Shown piece by piece: positions 1-9,518 of a DNA stretch of 64,000 nt (positions within the stretch are counted from its first letter, which is position 1; each line of letters begins with the position of its first letter). This stretch comes from Enterobacter pseudoroggenkampii (GTDB taxonomy: Bacteria > Pseudomonadota > Gammaproteobacteria > Enterobacterales > Enterobacteriaceae), in contig NZ_JAPMLV010000001.1 in NCBI RefSeq assembly GCF_026420145.1, forward strand, positions 1,860,001 to 1,924,000, in the 5' to 3' direction. The position numbers and the translations under genes are program-made. Below the pieces are notes generated by a model. That model was not told the origin of the DNA. It saw only the letters and a program-made list of their open reading frames with translations, and did no database searches.

Positions 1-1398
1 CAGCAGCTTCCAGCGCGGATCGTCGTCAGGCGGCAATGCGACCAGCGGCTGCACCACGGCAAGCGTGATCTCATTGGACGAGACGCGCTGGCCTTTCTCA
101 TCTTCCACCACCGCCGACAGGTGCCAGCGGTTTGTCGCCCCTTCCCGGTCATCCCAGGCAGGGATAATCACGCTCCAGCCGTCGGTGCTGTTGCTTTTCG
201 CCGGCGACGTCAGGCTCAGTGCCTGCGTATCCCCCTGCCAGTGGATCTGACGGATGCCGTGCGTGCTGCGAACCTGAAGCTTCAGCATCACGGTCTCGCC
301 CCCTTTCAGATCCCACGGCGGCGTGGCCAGCCAGACGGACAGCGTTTTACGCTGGCGGAACTCTATCACCGGCAGGCTGGTGCGCTCGGGCGAGTCATAG
401 CGGCTGCCGCGCAGGGAGCGCGTGGCGGCGACCTCATCGGCGGAAAGCTGCTTAGCCAGCGGCACGCCAAAGCGATAGTTGAGCTTCAGCCCGAGGTTAT
501 TCTGGCTCTCGCCGCTTTCGCCCTGCTTGTGCCCGGCGGTCAGCGTCACCAACGGAACGGGGGTATAGTTAAGCCCCAGATTCACCGCCACAGGATTGTG
601 ATAGCCGGTTCCGCTGTTGAAGAGGTCGACGTTATCGCCAAAATATTGCTCGAAGCTAACGCTGGTATTGAGATGATGGAACCACGGCAGCCAGGCTTTA
701 GCGGTGACGTCATATCCGCGCGCCATGCGCTGCTCCTGCACGTCGGAGCGATCGCGCCAGCCGGCAAAGGGCTGATAATAGTTGGCTGACAGACGCAGAT
801 TTTCCCCCCACGCTTCCGCCCCCAGCCCGGCACGCTGCAGGTTTTCATCCAGAAGGTTATCGTAAAACGTGTTGTAACCCAGCAGCCATTTCCCGGCGAC
901 CCAGCGCTGACCGATTCCTGCATTACTGACCAGACCATCCGTCTGCTGGGTCAGGCCAAGCTGGCTCCAGCTCAGATAACGGTTTTTATCGTTCCAGGGG
1001 ATAAACCAGCTCCCGCTGCTGCCGTTAAATTTGCCATCGTTATCCACCAGCAGGTTCACGCTGGCGTTTCCCCAGGGCGACAGCCAGGACTCAATCTGCT
1101 GGTTCACTTCCCCGCTTACCGCGTCGCGCACCTGACCAAAGGCAAACTGACGCGCCTGCTCGCCGGTCGTCAGGCCATTGTCGGTCATGCTGGCTTCACC
1201 AAAGGCTTTCGCCATTTCGGCCAGATGCTTCTCCCCCTCGCCCGTAGGCGCCGCCAGGCCGAGGTCGGGCAGACTGTCCCCGTTATTATCAAAGGGGTGC
1301 TGTGCCTGATGCATAAAGGAATTCTGCGCACCGTGAACGGCTCCGGCCGACAAAAGGGAGAGTAATAGCAGAGAACGAATGCGAGACGATACAGCCAT
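1..1398 (-). CDS. ychO: YchO, invasin/intimin-like inverse autotransporter (3' end cut by window edge)
   Basis: Translating the minus strand from the ATG at 1396-1398 gives an open frame of 466 codons that runs off the window. It starts with a signal peptide (MAVSSRIRSLLLLSLLSAG, cleaved near AVHGA). A long beta-rich domain of the intimin/invasin outer-membrane barrel type follows, with repeated aromatic strands such as WLLGYNTFYD and RGYDVTAKAWLPWFHH, and then a short Ig-like extension. E. coli YchO is about 464 residues, so only a few codons should be missing. The family sits in the outer membrane and is linked to adhesion; that role is family knowledge. It is divergent from ychN, with the shared promoter region at 1399-1575. 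Confidence 0.85.
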   Translation of the reverse strand, partial: MAVSSRIRSLLLLSLLSAGAVHGAQNSFMHQAQHPFDNNGDSLPDLGLAAPTGEGEKHLAEMAKAFGEASMTDNGLTTGEQARQFAFGQVRDAVSGEVNQQIESWLSPWGNASVNLLVDNDGKFNGSSGSWFIPWNDKNRYLSWSQLGLTQQTDGLVSNAGIGQRWVAGKWLLGYNTFYDNLLDENLQRAGLGAEAWGENLRLSANYYQPFAGWRDRSDVQEQRMARGYDVTAKAWLPWFHHLNTSVSFEQYFGDNVDLFNSGTGYHNPVAVNLGLNYTPVPLVTLTAGHKQGESGESQNNLGLKLNYRFGVPLAKQLSADEVAATRSLRGSRYDSPERTSLPVIEFRQRKTLSVWLATPPWDLKGGETVMLKLQVRSTHGIRQIHWQGDTQALSLTSPAKSNSTDGWSVIIPAWDDREGATNRWHLSAVVEDEKGQRVSSNEITLAVVQPLVALPPDDDPRWKLL

Positions 1399-1575
1399 CA
1401 ACGTCGGGTTTAGCGCCTGGATTTTTGTAAAAGACGTCTTACCTTAACGCTATTAAGAAAGAATTGCAGCCTTACGGGAAATTTCAGGAATATCCTGAAG
1501 TTTATTGACGGCTGCAGGCAGCGTAAACTCGGTAAACCCTATATTATTCGTGCCTTTATAAGAACAGGAGTCAAC

Positions 1576-1929
1576 ATGCAAAAGATTGTTATCGTCGCCA
1601 ACGGTGCGGCCTACGGGAGTGAATCCCTTTTTAACAGCCTGCGCCTGGCCATTGCGCTGCGCGAAAAAGAGAGCGACCTGGCGTTACGCCTCTTTTTAAT
1701 GTCCGACGCGGTCACCGCCGGGCTGAAGGGACAAAAACCGGCCGAGGGTTATAACATTCAGCAGATGCTGGAGATCCTGACCGCGCAAAACGTGCCGGTG
1801 AAATTGTGCAAGACCTGCACCGACGGCCGCGGCATTACCGGACTTCCGCTGATTGATGGCGTAGAAATTGGTACGCTGGTTGAGCTGGCCGAGTGGACGC
1901 TGTCCGCAGATAAAGTATTAACTTTTTAA
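1576..1929 (+). CDS. ychN: YchN, DsrE/DsrF-like small cytoplasmic protein
   Basis: This 117-residue protein matches E. coli YchN in length and pattern: an N-terminal beta strand MQKIVIVANGAAYGSE, the FLMSDAV strand, and a conserved cysteine segment (VKLCKTCTDGRG, about residues 75-90). The family adopts the DsrE/F fold and forms hexamers; its physiological role is unclear. A good ribosome site (AGGAG) lies 7 bases before the ATG. It is divergent from ychO. Confidence 0.93.
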   Translation: MQKIVIVANGAAYGSESLFNSLRLAIALREKESDLALRLFLMSDAVTAGLKGQKPAEGYNIQQMLEILTAQNVPVKLCKTCTDGRGITGLPLIDGVEIGTLVELAEWTLSADKVLTF

Positions 1930-2035
1930 TAATAAACACGTAAAAATATTATTTTCTTATGGACGCGGTTTCAGCATCAAGTTTACCTGCGGGGTTGCCG
2001 ATAGGCATGGAAACAACACAGCAGGTATTTCACTT

Positions 2036-3820
2036 ATGTTCAGATCGATTCGTGCACGCATCATCGCGGCGACGGCAGGCTGTCTGGTCGTCGCCCTTCT
2101 CCTCAACACCGTTATTAACTTCCAGGTCACACGCCAGGATAACCAGCAGTCACAGCGCGATATCCTGACCAGCACCAGCGCCAGCCATAACATGGCGATT
2201 GCCGACTGGGTCAAAAGCAAGATGACGGTGATTGCATCCGCGCAGACCGTCGCACTGAGTGACGATCCGGTTCCGGTGTTTAAACAGCTTGCACAGGCGG
2301 GTGGATTCACCAACGTTTATGTCGGCTACGCCAGCAAAACGGCGAAATTCTCTGAACCGGCGGGCGTTCCGGCGGATTATGACCCGACCATTCGCCCGTG
2401 GTATCAGCAGGTAGTCAGTACGGACGGTCCGGTTGTCACCGCGCCCTACGTTGACGCGGGGACCGGTAAACTGGTGGTGACCTTCGCCGTGCCGGTGAAA
2501 GAGAATGGCACACTGAAAGCGGTGGTGGCGGGCGATGTGGCCATGGACAGCGTGGTGGCGAACGTACGCGGGATCCATCCAACCCCGGCCAGCAGCGGGT
2601 TGCTTCTGAACAGTGACGGCAGCGTGATTGCCGCTAACGATCCGGCTCTGACGCTTAAACCGTTTGCTGAGACCATCAAAGGCATCGATTTTGCTGCGCT
2701 GAAAAGCGGTAACCCGGTTGACGGCACGCTGAACGATGCTGAAAAAACCTTCGTGGCGACAGCCGTGCCGGGCACAAACTGGCTGCTAGTCGTCGCCCTC
2801 GACAACGGCGACGCCACCTCCGGCATGCGTTCCCTGCTTAAAGCATCGGTGATTTCGCTGGTGATCCTGGCACTGCTGAGCGCGGCCATTGTTCACCTCC
2901 TGATTGCCCGCCTGCTGAAGCGTCTGTCCGACATTCGCGACGCGATGCACAACATTGCCAACGGGACTAACGATCTGTCGCAGCGTCTGCCGGACAGCGG
3001 CGAGGACGAGGTGGCGCAGATTGCGCAGGCCTTTAACGCCTTCAGCGATAAGCTGTCGGTGGTGATGGTGCAGCTCCGTGATGCCAGTGAATCGGTGAAA
3101 AACGCCGCCCAGGAGATTGCGGCGGGTAACCAGGATCTCTCCGGACGTACCGAGCAGGCGGCGTCCAGCCTGCGCGAGACGGCCAGCGCCGTGGAGCAGA
3201 TCACCGCCTCCGTGACCCAATCGAACGAGTCGGCGGCAGAAGCGAACGACCAGGCGAGCAAGGCCTCAGCGGCCGCGGCGCGCGGCGGCGAGGTGGTATC
3301 CCAGGCGATCAGCACCATGCAGTCCATCGAAGTCGCATCGGCTAAAATTGGCGATATCACCAGCGTGATTGACGGCATCGCGTTCCAGACCAACATTCTG
3401 GCGCTGAACGCCTCCGTCGAGGCGGCCCGTGCCGGGGAGCAGGGTCGCGGGTTTGCCGTGGTGGCAGGCGAAGTGCGTAACCTGGCAAGCCGCAGCGCCC
3501 AGGCGGCGAAAGAGATCAAATCGCTGATCGATTCCACCACCGACAGCGTGGCCACCGGCTCCCGCTACGTGCATCTGGCCGGGGAAAGCATGGACGAGAT
3601 CCGCTCCAGCATCGGCAGCGTCTCCGGCATCATGCGCGAAATCTCCATCGCCACCAGCGAGCAGATGAAAGGCATTCATGAGATCAATCATGCGGTGACC
3701 CATCTCGACAGGATGGTCCAGCAGAACGCCGAGCTGGTAGTGGAATCCGCCGCCGCCGCGGGTGCCCTGCAGAGCCAGGCTGGGGACCTTGCTGAAACCG
3801 CCGGCCATTTCCGCATTTAA
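2036..3820 (+). CDS. Methyl-accepting chemotaxis protein with periplasmic dCache-like sensor
   Basis: The 594-residue protein has a first membrane helix at about 8-30. A periplasmic sensor follows with the dCache signature RPWYQQVV near residue 123 and a PYVDAGTGKLVVTFAVP segment. The second membrane helix is at about 268-295, then a HAMP segment and a long MCP signalling coiled coil whose hairpin tip reads FQTNILALNASVEAARAGEQ. It signals through CheW/CheA. The C-terminus (AGHFRI) lacks the NWETF-type CheR/CheB tether, so its methylation may rely on other receptors. E. coli K-12 has no receptor at this position. The ligand cannot be told from sequence; dCache receptors often bind amino acids or other small molecules. 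Confidence 0.9.
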   Translation: MFRSIRARIIAATAGCLVVALLLNTVINFQVTRQDNQQSQRDILTSTSASHNMAIADWVKSKMTVIASAQTVALSDDPVPVFKQLAQAGGFTNVYVGYASKTAKFSEPAGVPADYDPTIRPWYQQVVSTDGPVVTAPYVDAGTGKLVVTFAVPVKENGTLKAVVAGDVAMDSVVANVRGIHPTPASSGLLLNSDGSVIAANDPALTLKPFAETIKGIDFAALKSGNPVDGTLNDAEKTFVATAVPGTNWLLVVALDNGDATSGMRSLLKASVISLVILALLSAAIVHLLIARLLKRLSDIRDAMHNIANGTNDLSQRLPDSGEDEVAQIAQAFNAFSDKLSVVMVQLRDASESVKNAAQEIAAGNQDLSGRTEQAASSLRETASAVEQITASVTQSNESAAEANDQASKASAAAARGGEVVSQAISTMQSIEVASAKIGDITSVIDGIAFQTNILALNASVEAARAGEQGRGFAVVAGEVRNLASRSAQAAKEIKSLIDSTTDSVATGSRYVHLAGESMDEIRSSIGSVSGIMREISIATSEQMKGIHEINHAVTHLDRMVQQNAELVVESAAAAGALQSQAGDLAETAGHFRI

Positions 3821-3829
3821 TTTTATTCC

Positions 3830-3859
3830 GGCGCGGGTTTACCGGGTAAAACCCGCGCC
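3830..3859 (+). terminator. GC-rich hairpin after the chemotaxis receptor gene
   Basis: Perfect 11-bp stem (GGCGCGGGTTT with AAACCCGCGCC) and an 8-base loop starting 10 bases after the receptor stop codon. It lacks a strong T tract, so it may slow or stabilise the transcript rather than be a strong intrinsic terminator. Confidence 0.55.
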
Positions 3860-4015
3860 AGCTGAATGCTTTCAGGAATTTTGTCATTTTTGTTTAAACG
3901 TTATGCCATTTTTTGATCAAAATCATCATCCCTCGCCCCCCGCTTTGGTGTTATGCAATGAGTAATTTGTGAACAATATCACGCTCGGGATGGGCAAAAT
4001 CGACGGGGTAAAAAA

Positions 4016-4255
4016 ATGGCACTGGTAAAAACAAGTTTGAAACTGTTTGGCGGGGATACGGTAGTGGTGCGTTGCTCAGAGCGCTGTCGTATTCACCTGA
4101 TGAGTGCGAAAGCACATAAACAATCCCAGGCGGATATTCTCACCGTGCAGGATGATAAAGCGTGGCTTACCGTACCGTATACCGGCACGTGGGATGTGCT
4201 GATCGACAGCCACAGCCAGTCGCTGGAGCATTCCGTCAGCTACGTGGCTGCATAA
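4016..4255 (+). CDS. Small DUF1883-like protein
   Basis: 79 residues, no signal peptide or membrane segment. The pattern MALVKTSLKLFGGDTVVV, RIHLMSAKAHKQ and WDVLIDSHSQSLEHSVSYV resembles the small beta-rich DUF1883 family, in which a GxVEV-type strand and a terminal W-VVVD strand are typical. No function is established. It is a single gene, followed immediately by a bidirectional hairpin terminator shared with chaC. Confidence 0.6.
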   Translation: MALVKTSLKLFGGDTVVVRCSERCRIHLMSAKAHKQSQADILTVQDDKAWLTVPYTGTWDVLIDSHSQSLEHSVSYVAA

Positions 4256-4262
4256 TAATAAA

Positions 4263-4280
4263 CGCCCGGCGAGCCGGGCG
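4263..4280. terminator. Bidirectional terminator between the DUF1883-like gene and chaC
   Basis: CGCCCGGC-gag-CCGGGCG hairpin lying between two converging genes. It is AT-rich on the left flank (TAATAATAAA), which supplies a T tract for the minus-strand transcript. Confidence 0.7.
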
Positions 4281-4285
4281 TATCA

Positions 4286-4981
4286 TCAGGCAAAGCCCGG
4301 TCGCAGCGTGCCGTTGAGCGGGTTCCCTTCCAGCAGCGCCTTCACCTTTACCACCAGCTCATTCAGACAATCGTCTTTCATGCCGAGGCGGGTCAGCTCC
4401 TGATCCAGGGAGAAGAGATATTGTGCATTGGTCCCCAGCGGTCCGCTGGCGGCAGCAATCAACGGGGCTATGACCTGCGTGCGAGTGTCCGCTTCATACA
4501 GCGGATGACGCGGGTCCATAATAAACACCAGCGCATTGACGGTGCGTCCGTCGTCCAGCTCCAGCTTGCACCAGCTCGGCATATAGCAGCCGGTGATCAT
4601 CTCACGCTTCCAGAGCAGCGTAAGCTCCTCTTCCAGCGAGGCATCAGGAAGGCGATACGCCACGCCCGTGGTGCGCCCGCCCTCTTTCAGTGCAAGCATA
4701 CGTCCCGGCTGGCACGCGCTGCCGCGTCCGGCCGTCAGACGCAGGCAAAATGCGCGATGCCAGCCAGGCAGCGTTCCCGTTGCCGATTCGACAAATTCCA
4801 GAGCCGGGTTCCACATCAGGGAACCGTAGCCAAAAATCCATACCGGGCCATCATCCGGGCGGCAGGCAAGCGTGGCAGCAAGTGACGCCGCACGTTGTTC
4901 AGCTGACCAGAGAAGCGATTCCTCAATAGCACCAAATGCCGTCTTACAATCTGCCTTCATTAAGAAATCACGCGTTAACAC
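4286..4981 (-). CDS. chaC: ChaC, glutathione-specific gamma-glutamylcyclotransferase
   Basis: Cytosolic enzyme that cleaves glutathione to 5-oxoproline and Cys-Gly. The GYGSLMWNP glycine-rich substrate loop is near residue 50. I chose the GTG at 4981 because GGAGG lies 6 bases upstream and the resulting 231 residues equal the E. coli protein (VLTRDF versus MITRDF). Upstream ATG or GTG codons would add an unconserved extension. It is the distal gene of the chaC/chaB pair, opposite chaA, as in E. coli. Confidence 0.94.
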   Translation of the reverse strand: MLTRDFLMKADCKTAFGAIEESLLWSAEQRAASLAATLACRPDDGPVWIFGYGSLMWNPALEFVESATGTLPGWHRAFCLRLTAGRGSACQPGRMLALKEGGRTTGVAYRLPDASLEEELTLLWKREMITGCYMPSWCKLELDDGRTVNALVFIMDPRHPLYEADTRTQVIAPLIAAASGPLGTNAQYLFSLDQELTRLGMKDDCLNELVVKVKALLEGNPLNGTLRPGFA

Positions 4982-5158
4982 TTTACACCTCCGCCACTGC
5001 ATGCTTCCTTGCGACATCTGTAATTCGCCTTCCCGACATTATGTGCTGGTCATTTTGCCAGCAGTTAAATAACGATAAGCAATTAGCGGACCAGTTGCAA
5101 TACAACGGCCGTTCAACCGCCTGAAAAGTCAAAATGAAGGCAGCGAATTATTTCACGG

Positions 5159-5389
5159 CTATTTCTTTTTATGCCATTTATCGTCGTCTCCTTTTTCATA
5201 TTCATGTTTTACGGCGGCCCAGGCGACTTTGTGCGCTGTCTCTTCACGGCTGGCATCATCCCGGCGATCGTCCTTATCTTTGTATTGTTCCCAGGCGCTG
5301 TTAAACGCCTCTTTGTAGATATCCTGCGCGTGAGCGGGCAGCACGTTTTGCACGTTATCGGGTAATTCGCGTTTCGTTTTATATGGCAT
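5159..5389 (-). CDS. chaB: ChaB, putative cation transport regulator
   Basis: 76 residues, highly charged (DKDDRRDDASREE), nearly identical to E. coli ChaB, which was named as a possible regulator of the ChaA antiporter. The ATG at 5389 is preferred over the GTG immediately upstream because GAGG is 6 bases before it and the length then matches E. coli. The gap to chaC (4982-5158) holds no obvious gene. Confidence 0.93.
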   Translation of the reverse strand: MPYKTKRELPDNVQNVLPAHAQDIYKEAFNSAWEQYKDKDDRRDDASREETAHKVAWAAVKHEYEKGDDDKWHKKK

Positions 5390-5659
5390 CACTCACCTCT
5401 CTTTTGCTTAAAGAGATAAGTGTGGACGACGATATGGCAGCGTGCCACCCGGCCTTAATTTATGGATTCAAACCAAATTTAATTTATTGTTATTTAATAA
5501 GTATTATATTAAAACCGTCAATTACAGGAGCCAGGTATTAAATTTATGACAAAGGGTAAAATTAAGTAAAAAATAAAGGGTATTTAACAGAGATCTGTTA
5601 GTTTAATGACCTCAAAAATCTATCTATAATTACAAGCACCTGCATTGATGGAGAAGCAC

Positions 5660-6760
5660 ATGACAGCAACACACGAGGCGGTAAAGACCCGCCACAAGGA
5701 GACGTCACTCATTTTCCCGGTTCTGGCACTGGCTGTGCTGCTCTTCTGGGGAAGCAGTCAGTCACTGCCAGTGGTGGTTGGTATCAATATTCTTGCCCTG
5801 GTCGGCATCTTAACCAGCGCATTTAGCGTCGTTCGCCATGCGGACGTCCTGGCCCACCGTCTGGGCGAGCCGTACGGATCGTTAATTCTCAGCCTTTCCG
5901 TCGTTATTCTCGAAGTCAGCCTGATTTCCGCGCTCATGGCGACCGGCGATGCCGCGCCGACGCTGATGCGCGACACGCTCTACTCTATCATTATGATTGT
6001 GACGGGCGGCCTGGTGGGCTTCTCTCTGCTGCTGGGCGGGCGCAAGTTCGCGACCCAGTATATGAACCTGTTCGGCATTAAACAGTATCTGATCGCCCTC
6101 TTCCCGCTGGCCATTATCGTGCTGGTCTTCCCGATGGCGCTGCCGGGCGCGAATTTCTCTACCGGTCAGGCACTGCTGGTCGCACTGATTTCCGCCGCCA
6201 TGTACGGCGTGTTCCTGCTGATTCAGACCAAAACGCACCAGAGCCTGTTTGTGTATGAGCATGAAGACGACAGCGACGACGATGACCCGCACCACGGTAA
6301 GCCGTCGGCCCACAGCAGCGCGTGGCATACGGTTTGGCTGATCGTACATCTGATTGCGGTGATTGCCGTCACCAAGATGAACGCCAACCCGCTGGAAACG
6401 CTGTTAACCGAGCTGAACGCGCCGGTAGCGTTTACCGGCTTCCTGGTGGCGCTGCTGATCCTGTCTCCTGAAGGGCTGGGCGCGCTGAAAGCCGTCTTAA
6501 ACAATCAGGTGCAGCGCGCAATGAACCTGTTCTTCGGCTCCGTGCTGGCGACCATTTCACTCACCGTGCCGGTGGTGACGCTGATTGCCTTTATGACGGG
6601 CAACGAGCTGCAGTTTGCGCTGGGTGCGCCGGAAATGATTGTGATGGTGGCCTCGTTGCTGCTGTGCCAGATTTCGTTCTCCACCGGGCGCACCAACGTG
6701 CTGAACGGCGCGGCGCATATGGCGTTGTTTATTGCGTACTTAATGACGATTTTTGCGTAA
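5660..6760 (+). CDS. chaA: ChaA, Na+(K+,Ca2+)/H+ antiporter
   Basis: Inner-membrane cation/proton antiporter of the CaCA superfamily, 366 residues with about 10 membrane helices. Two conserved alpha-repeat cores are visible: LSVVILEVSLISALMATG near residue 85 and ILSPEGLGALKAVLNN near residue 270, each with the ion-binding acidic residue. An acidic-histidine loop (EDDSDDDDPHHG, about 205-216) separates the halves. The ATG at 5660, with GGAGA upstream, gives the E. coli length. The 270-bp upstream AT-rich region (5390-5659) presumably carries the divergent chaA and chaB promoters; I assign no specific box. Confidence 0.95.
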   Translation: MTATHEAVKTRHKETSLIFPVLALAVLLFWGSSQSLPVVVGINILALVGILTSAFSVVRHADVLAHRLGEPYGSLILSLSVVILEVSLISALMATGDAAPTLMRDTLYSIIMIVTGGLVGFSLLLGGRKFATQYMNLFGIKQYLIALFPLAIIVLVFPMALPGANFSTGQALLVALISAAMYGVFLLIQTKTHQSLFVYEHEDDSDDDDPHHGKPSAHSSAWHTVWLIVHLIAVIAVTKMNANPLETLLTELNAPVAFTGFLVALLILSPEGLGALKAVLNNQVQRAMNLFFGSVLATISLTVPVVTLIAFMTGNELQFALGAPEMIVMVASLLLCQISFSTGRTNVLNGAAHMALFIAYLMTIFA

Positions 6761-6795
6761 GATTGATCCGGTGCGGCCCGATGCCCTCACCCCAA

Positions 6796-6816
6796 CCCTC
6801 TCCCACAGGGAGAGGG
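6796..6816. repeat. Short palindromic intergenic repeat (CCCTCTCCC/GGGAGAGGG type)
   Basis: A 9-bp perfect stem CCCTCTCCC-aca-GGGAGAGGG, preceded by a CCCTCACCCC lead. This kind of dispersed repeat is common between convergent genes in Enterobacter and Klebsiella (family knowledge). It lies between chaA and the kdsA terminator. Confidence 0.65.
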
Positions 6817-6826
6817 AGAAAACATA

Positions 6827-6852
6827 AAAAAACCCGCCGAAGCGGGTTTTTT
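6827..6852. terminator. Intrinsic terminator of the kdsA operon, usable from chaA
   Basis: AAAAAACCCGC-cgaa-GCGGGTTTTTT, an 11-bp stem with a T tract on either strand, placed one base after the kdsA stop codon. It can end both converging transcripts. Confidence 0.88.
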
Positions 6853-6853
6853 A

Positions 6854-7717
<864 letters not shown>

Positions 7718-7744
7718 TTATTCAGGTGTGAATCGGAATTAAGA

Positions 7745-8554
7745 TTAATGCAGTGTAATTTGCTTGTGCGAGATCGCGTTGATCTGCGCACGAATCATTT
7801 CGCTAATAGGATCTTCCGGACACTGCTCGACGAAATAATTCAAATCATTCAGCGCCACGTGCTCACAGTCGAGCTGGGCATAGATCAGCCCGCGATCGCG
7901 AATTTCGTACGGATCTTCCGGGTTGAACTGCAGCAGCACTTCGCTGGCGCGCAGGGCCAGCTCCATCTGACGCTCTTCCATTAATGCAGACTTCAGCGTA
8001 TCCAGCAGCTTGCGAATGACCTCTGCGTTGTCCGCCTCGTCGAGATCTTCGTTGAAGAGTTCGGCCACCGGGCTGATATTGCCTTTCAGCCACACGTCCA
8101 GCGTATGTTCATCCAGCGTGTCGCCGTTGAAGGGATTAATGAGCCACATTTCGCCGTCCAGCCACTCTGCACGCAGGATCATCTGCGTCGGGAAAATGAC
8201 CGGCACCAGCGGAATATCCAGACGCTGTGCGACCCATAGTAAAATAGACCCCAGTGCCACGGCGCTGCCCTGACGATTTTTTAAGACCTGGTCCAGCCAT
8301 AATGCGTCAGACAGGCGATATACGCCCCGCGTGTCGCAGAAACCCCATTCGCCGTAGAAAAGCTCCAGCAGCTTCTCTAGTTGCCAGTCTTGCGGGCGAG
8401 CCTGATTAATCTCTTCACGCGCCAGGCTGACCAGATTCTCCAGCTCATCATAGACAAACTGCGACGTAAAATCGTCGCGAATCATCTCTGAAATCAGGAT
8501 CATGCCATCGCAAAGCGGCACTTTATTAAATTCGAAATCGGCTAAGGACCTCAT
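7745..8554 (-). CDS. sirB1: SirB1/YchA family protein
   Basis: 269 residues, the E. coli YchA length. It contains a transglutaminase-like core around residues 60-150 (GFCDTRGVYRLSDALWLDQV) and C-terminal TPR-like helices (about 195-269). SirB1 was first linked to SirA-regulated virulence in Salmonella, but its molecular role is unknown. Its start lies directly after the decayed sirB2 frame. Confidence 0.93.
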   Translation of the reverse strand: MRSLADFEFNKVPLCDGMILISEMIRDDFTSQFVYDELENLVSLAREEINQARPQDWQLEKLLELFYGEWGFCDTRGVYRLSDALWLDQVLKNRQGSAVALGSILLWVAQRLDIPLVPVIFPTQMILRAEWLDGEMWLINPFNGDTLDEHTLDVWLKGNISPVAELFNEDLDEADNAEVIRKLLDTLKSALMEERQMELALRASEVLLQFNPEDPYEIRDRGLIYAQLDCEHVALNDLNYFVEQCPEDPISEMIRAQINAISHKQITLH

Positions 8555-8583
8555 GACTTACCCCAGTAACACCTGAGCGAACA

Positions 8584-8688
8584 ATGACGCTCAGGCGCGA
8601 TAAAACTCAAAACGATGTAGATGATAACGCCAAACTGCCTTTCAGTCAGCCTTACGCCTTTATCAGTAAATGGCAGATACCCGGAACT
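8584..8688 (-). pseudogene. sirB2: sirB2 (ychQ) remnant
   Basis: Only 133 bases separate prmC from sirB1, where E. coli has the roughly 130-codon sirB2. Read on the minus strand from 8688, about 35 codons give SGYLPFTDKGVRLTERQFG followed by VIIYIVLSFIAPERH. This looks like the central membrane segment and loop of SirB2. The frame has no start codon and runs on into a TGA that overlaps the sirB1 ATG. The 5' and 3' ends of the gene are gone, consistent with an internal fragment left by two deletions. Homology is by my recollection of the family pattern. Confidence 0.7.
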
Positions 8689-9518
8689 CAAGACCACCGC
8701 CCCAGCGTCAGGCGTTCGTTGCCGCCGTAGTCGCGGCAGGTTTCGACAGCGTCATAACCTGCTTGCGTAAACAGTGCCCGCACGGCTTCTCCCTGCGTCC
8801 AGCCATGCTCCACGAGCAGCCAGCCGCCGGGAAGTAAATGTTCCCGTGACGTTGTCACAATGTGATCAAGATCGGCTAATCCCGCGTTGGCGGCCACGAG
8901 CGCCGTCAGCGGTTCGAAGCGAACATCTCCCTGCGCAAGGTGCGGGTCATGTTCATCGATGTAAGGAGGATTGCTGACAATCATCGCAAATATGCGATTC
9001 TCCAGCGCGGAAAACCAGCTGCTTTGCAGCACCGTCACGTTGCGGACCCCGAGACGTTCCACGTTACGCTGCACCAGCGTCACCGCGTCGGGCATGACAT
9101 CCACCGCCGTCACCGTACAGTCGGGCCGCTCGGTGGCGAGCGCCAGCGCGATAGCACCTGTTCCCGTCCCGAGATCGAGAATACTGCAGGCCGCCGCCGG
9201 TAAACGCGCCAGCGCCTGCTCCACCAGACACTCGGTGTCCGGACGCGGGATTAGCGTCGCCGCCGAGACGAACAGCGGTAACGACCAGAACTCACGTTCA
9301 CCGACAAGGTGCGCCACCGGCTCGCCGGTTTTACGACGGGCAAGCAGCGCGGCGAGCTGCGCTTCCTGCTCCGCGGTCAGTTCGGTTTCTCCAAAAGCCA
9401 GCAGATACGTGCGGGCTTTACCCGTCACATGCTCAAGCAAAATTTCGGCATCGCGTTTCGGGCTTTCGCTTTCGGAAAGCTCACCTGCCGCCTCACGTAA
9501 CCAGCGCTGAAAATCCAT
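8688..9518 (-). CDS. prmC: PrmC, N5-glutamine methyltransferase of release factors
   Basis: Methylates the GGQ glutamine of RF1 and RF2 using S-adenosylmethionine. 276 residues, with the SAM site DLGTGTGAIALALA near residue 118 and the catalytic NPPY motif (VSNPPYIDEHD) near residue 183. The start overlaps the prfA stop by one base (TAATG), so translation is coupled to that of its substrate RF1. Confidence 0.97.
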   Translation of the reverse strand: MDFQRWLREAAGELSESESPKRDAEILLEHVTGKARTYLLAFGETELTAEQEAQLAALLARRKTGEPVAHLVGEREFWSLPLFVSAATLIPRPDTECLVEQALARLPAAACSILDLGTGTGAIALALATERPDCTVTAVDVMPDAVTLVQRNVERLGVRNVTVLQSSWFSALENRIFAMIVSNPPYIDEHDPHLAQGDVRFEPLTALVAANAGLADLDHIVTTSREHLLPGGWLLVEHGWTQGEAVRALFTQAGYDAVETCRDYGGNERLTLGRWS

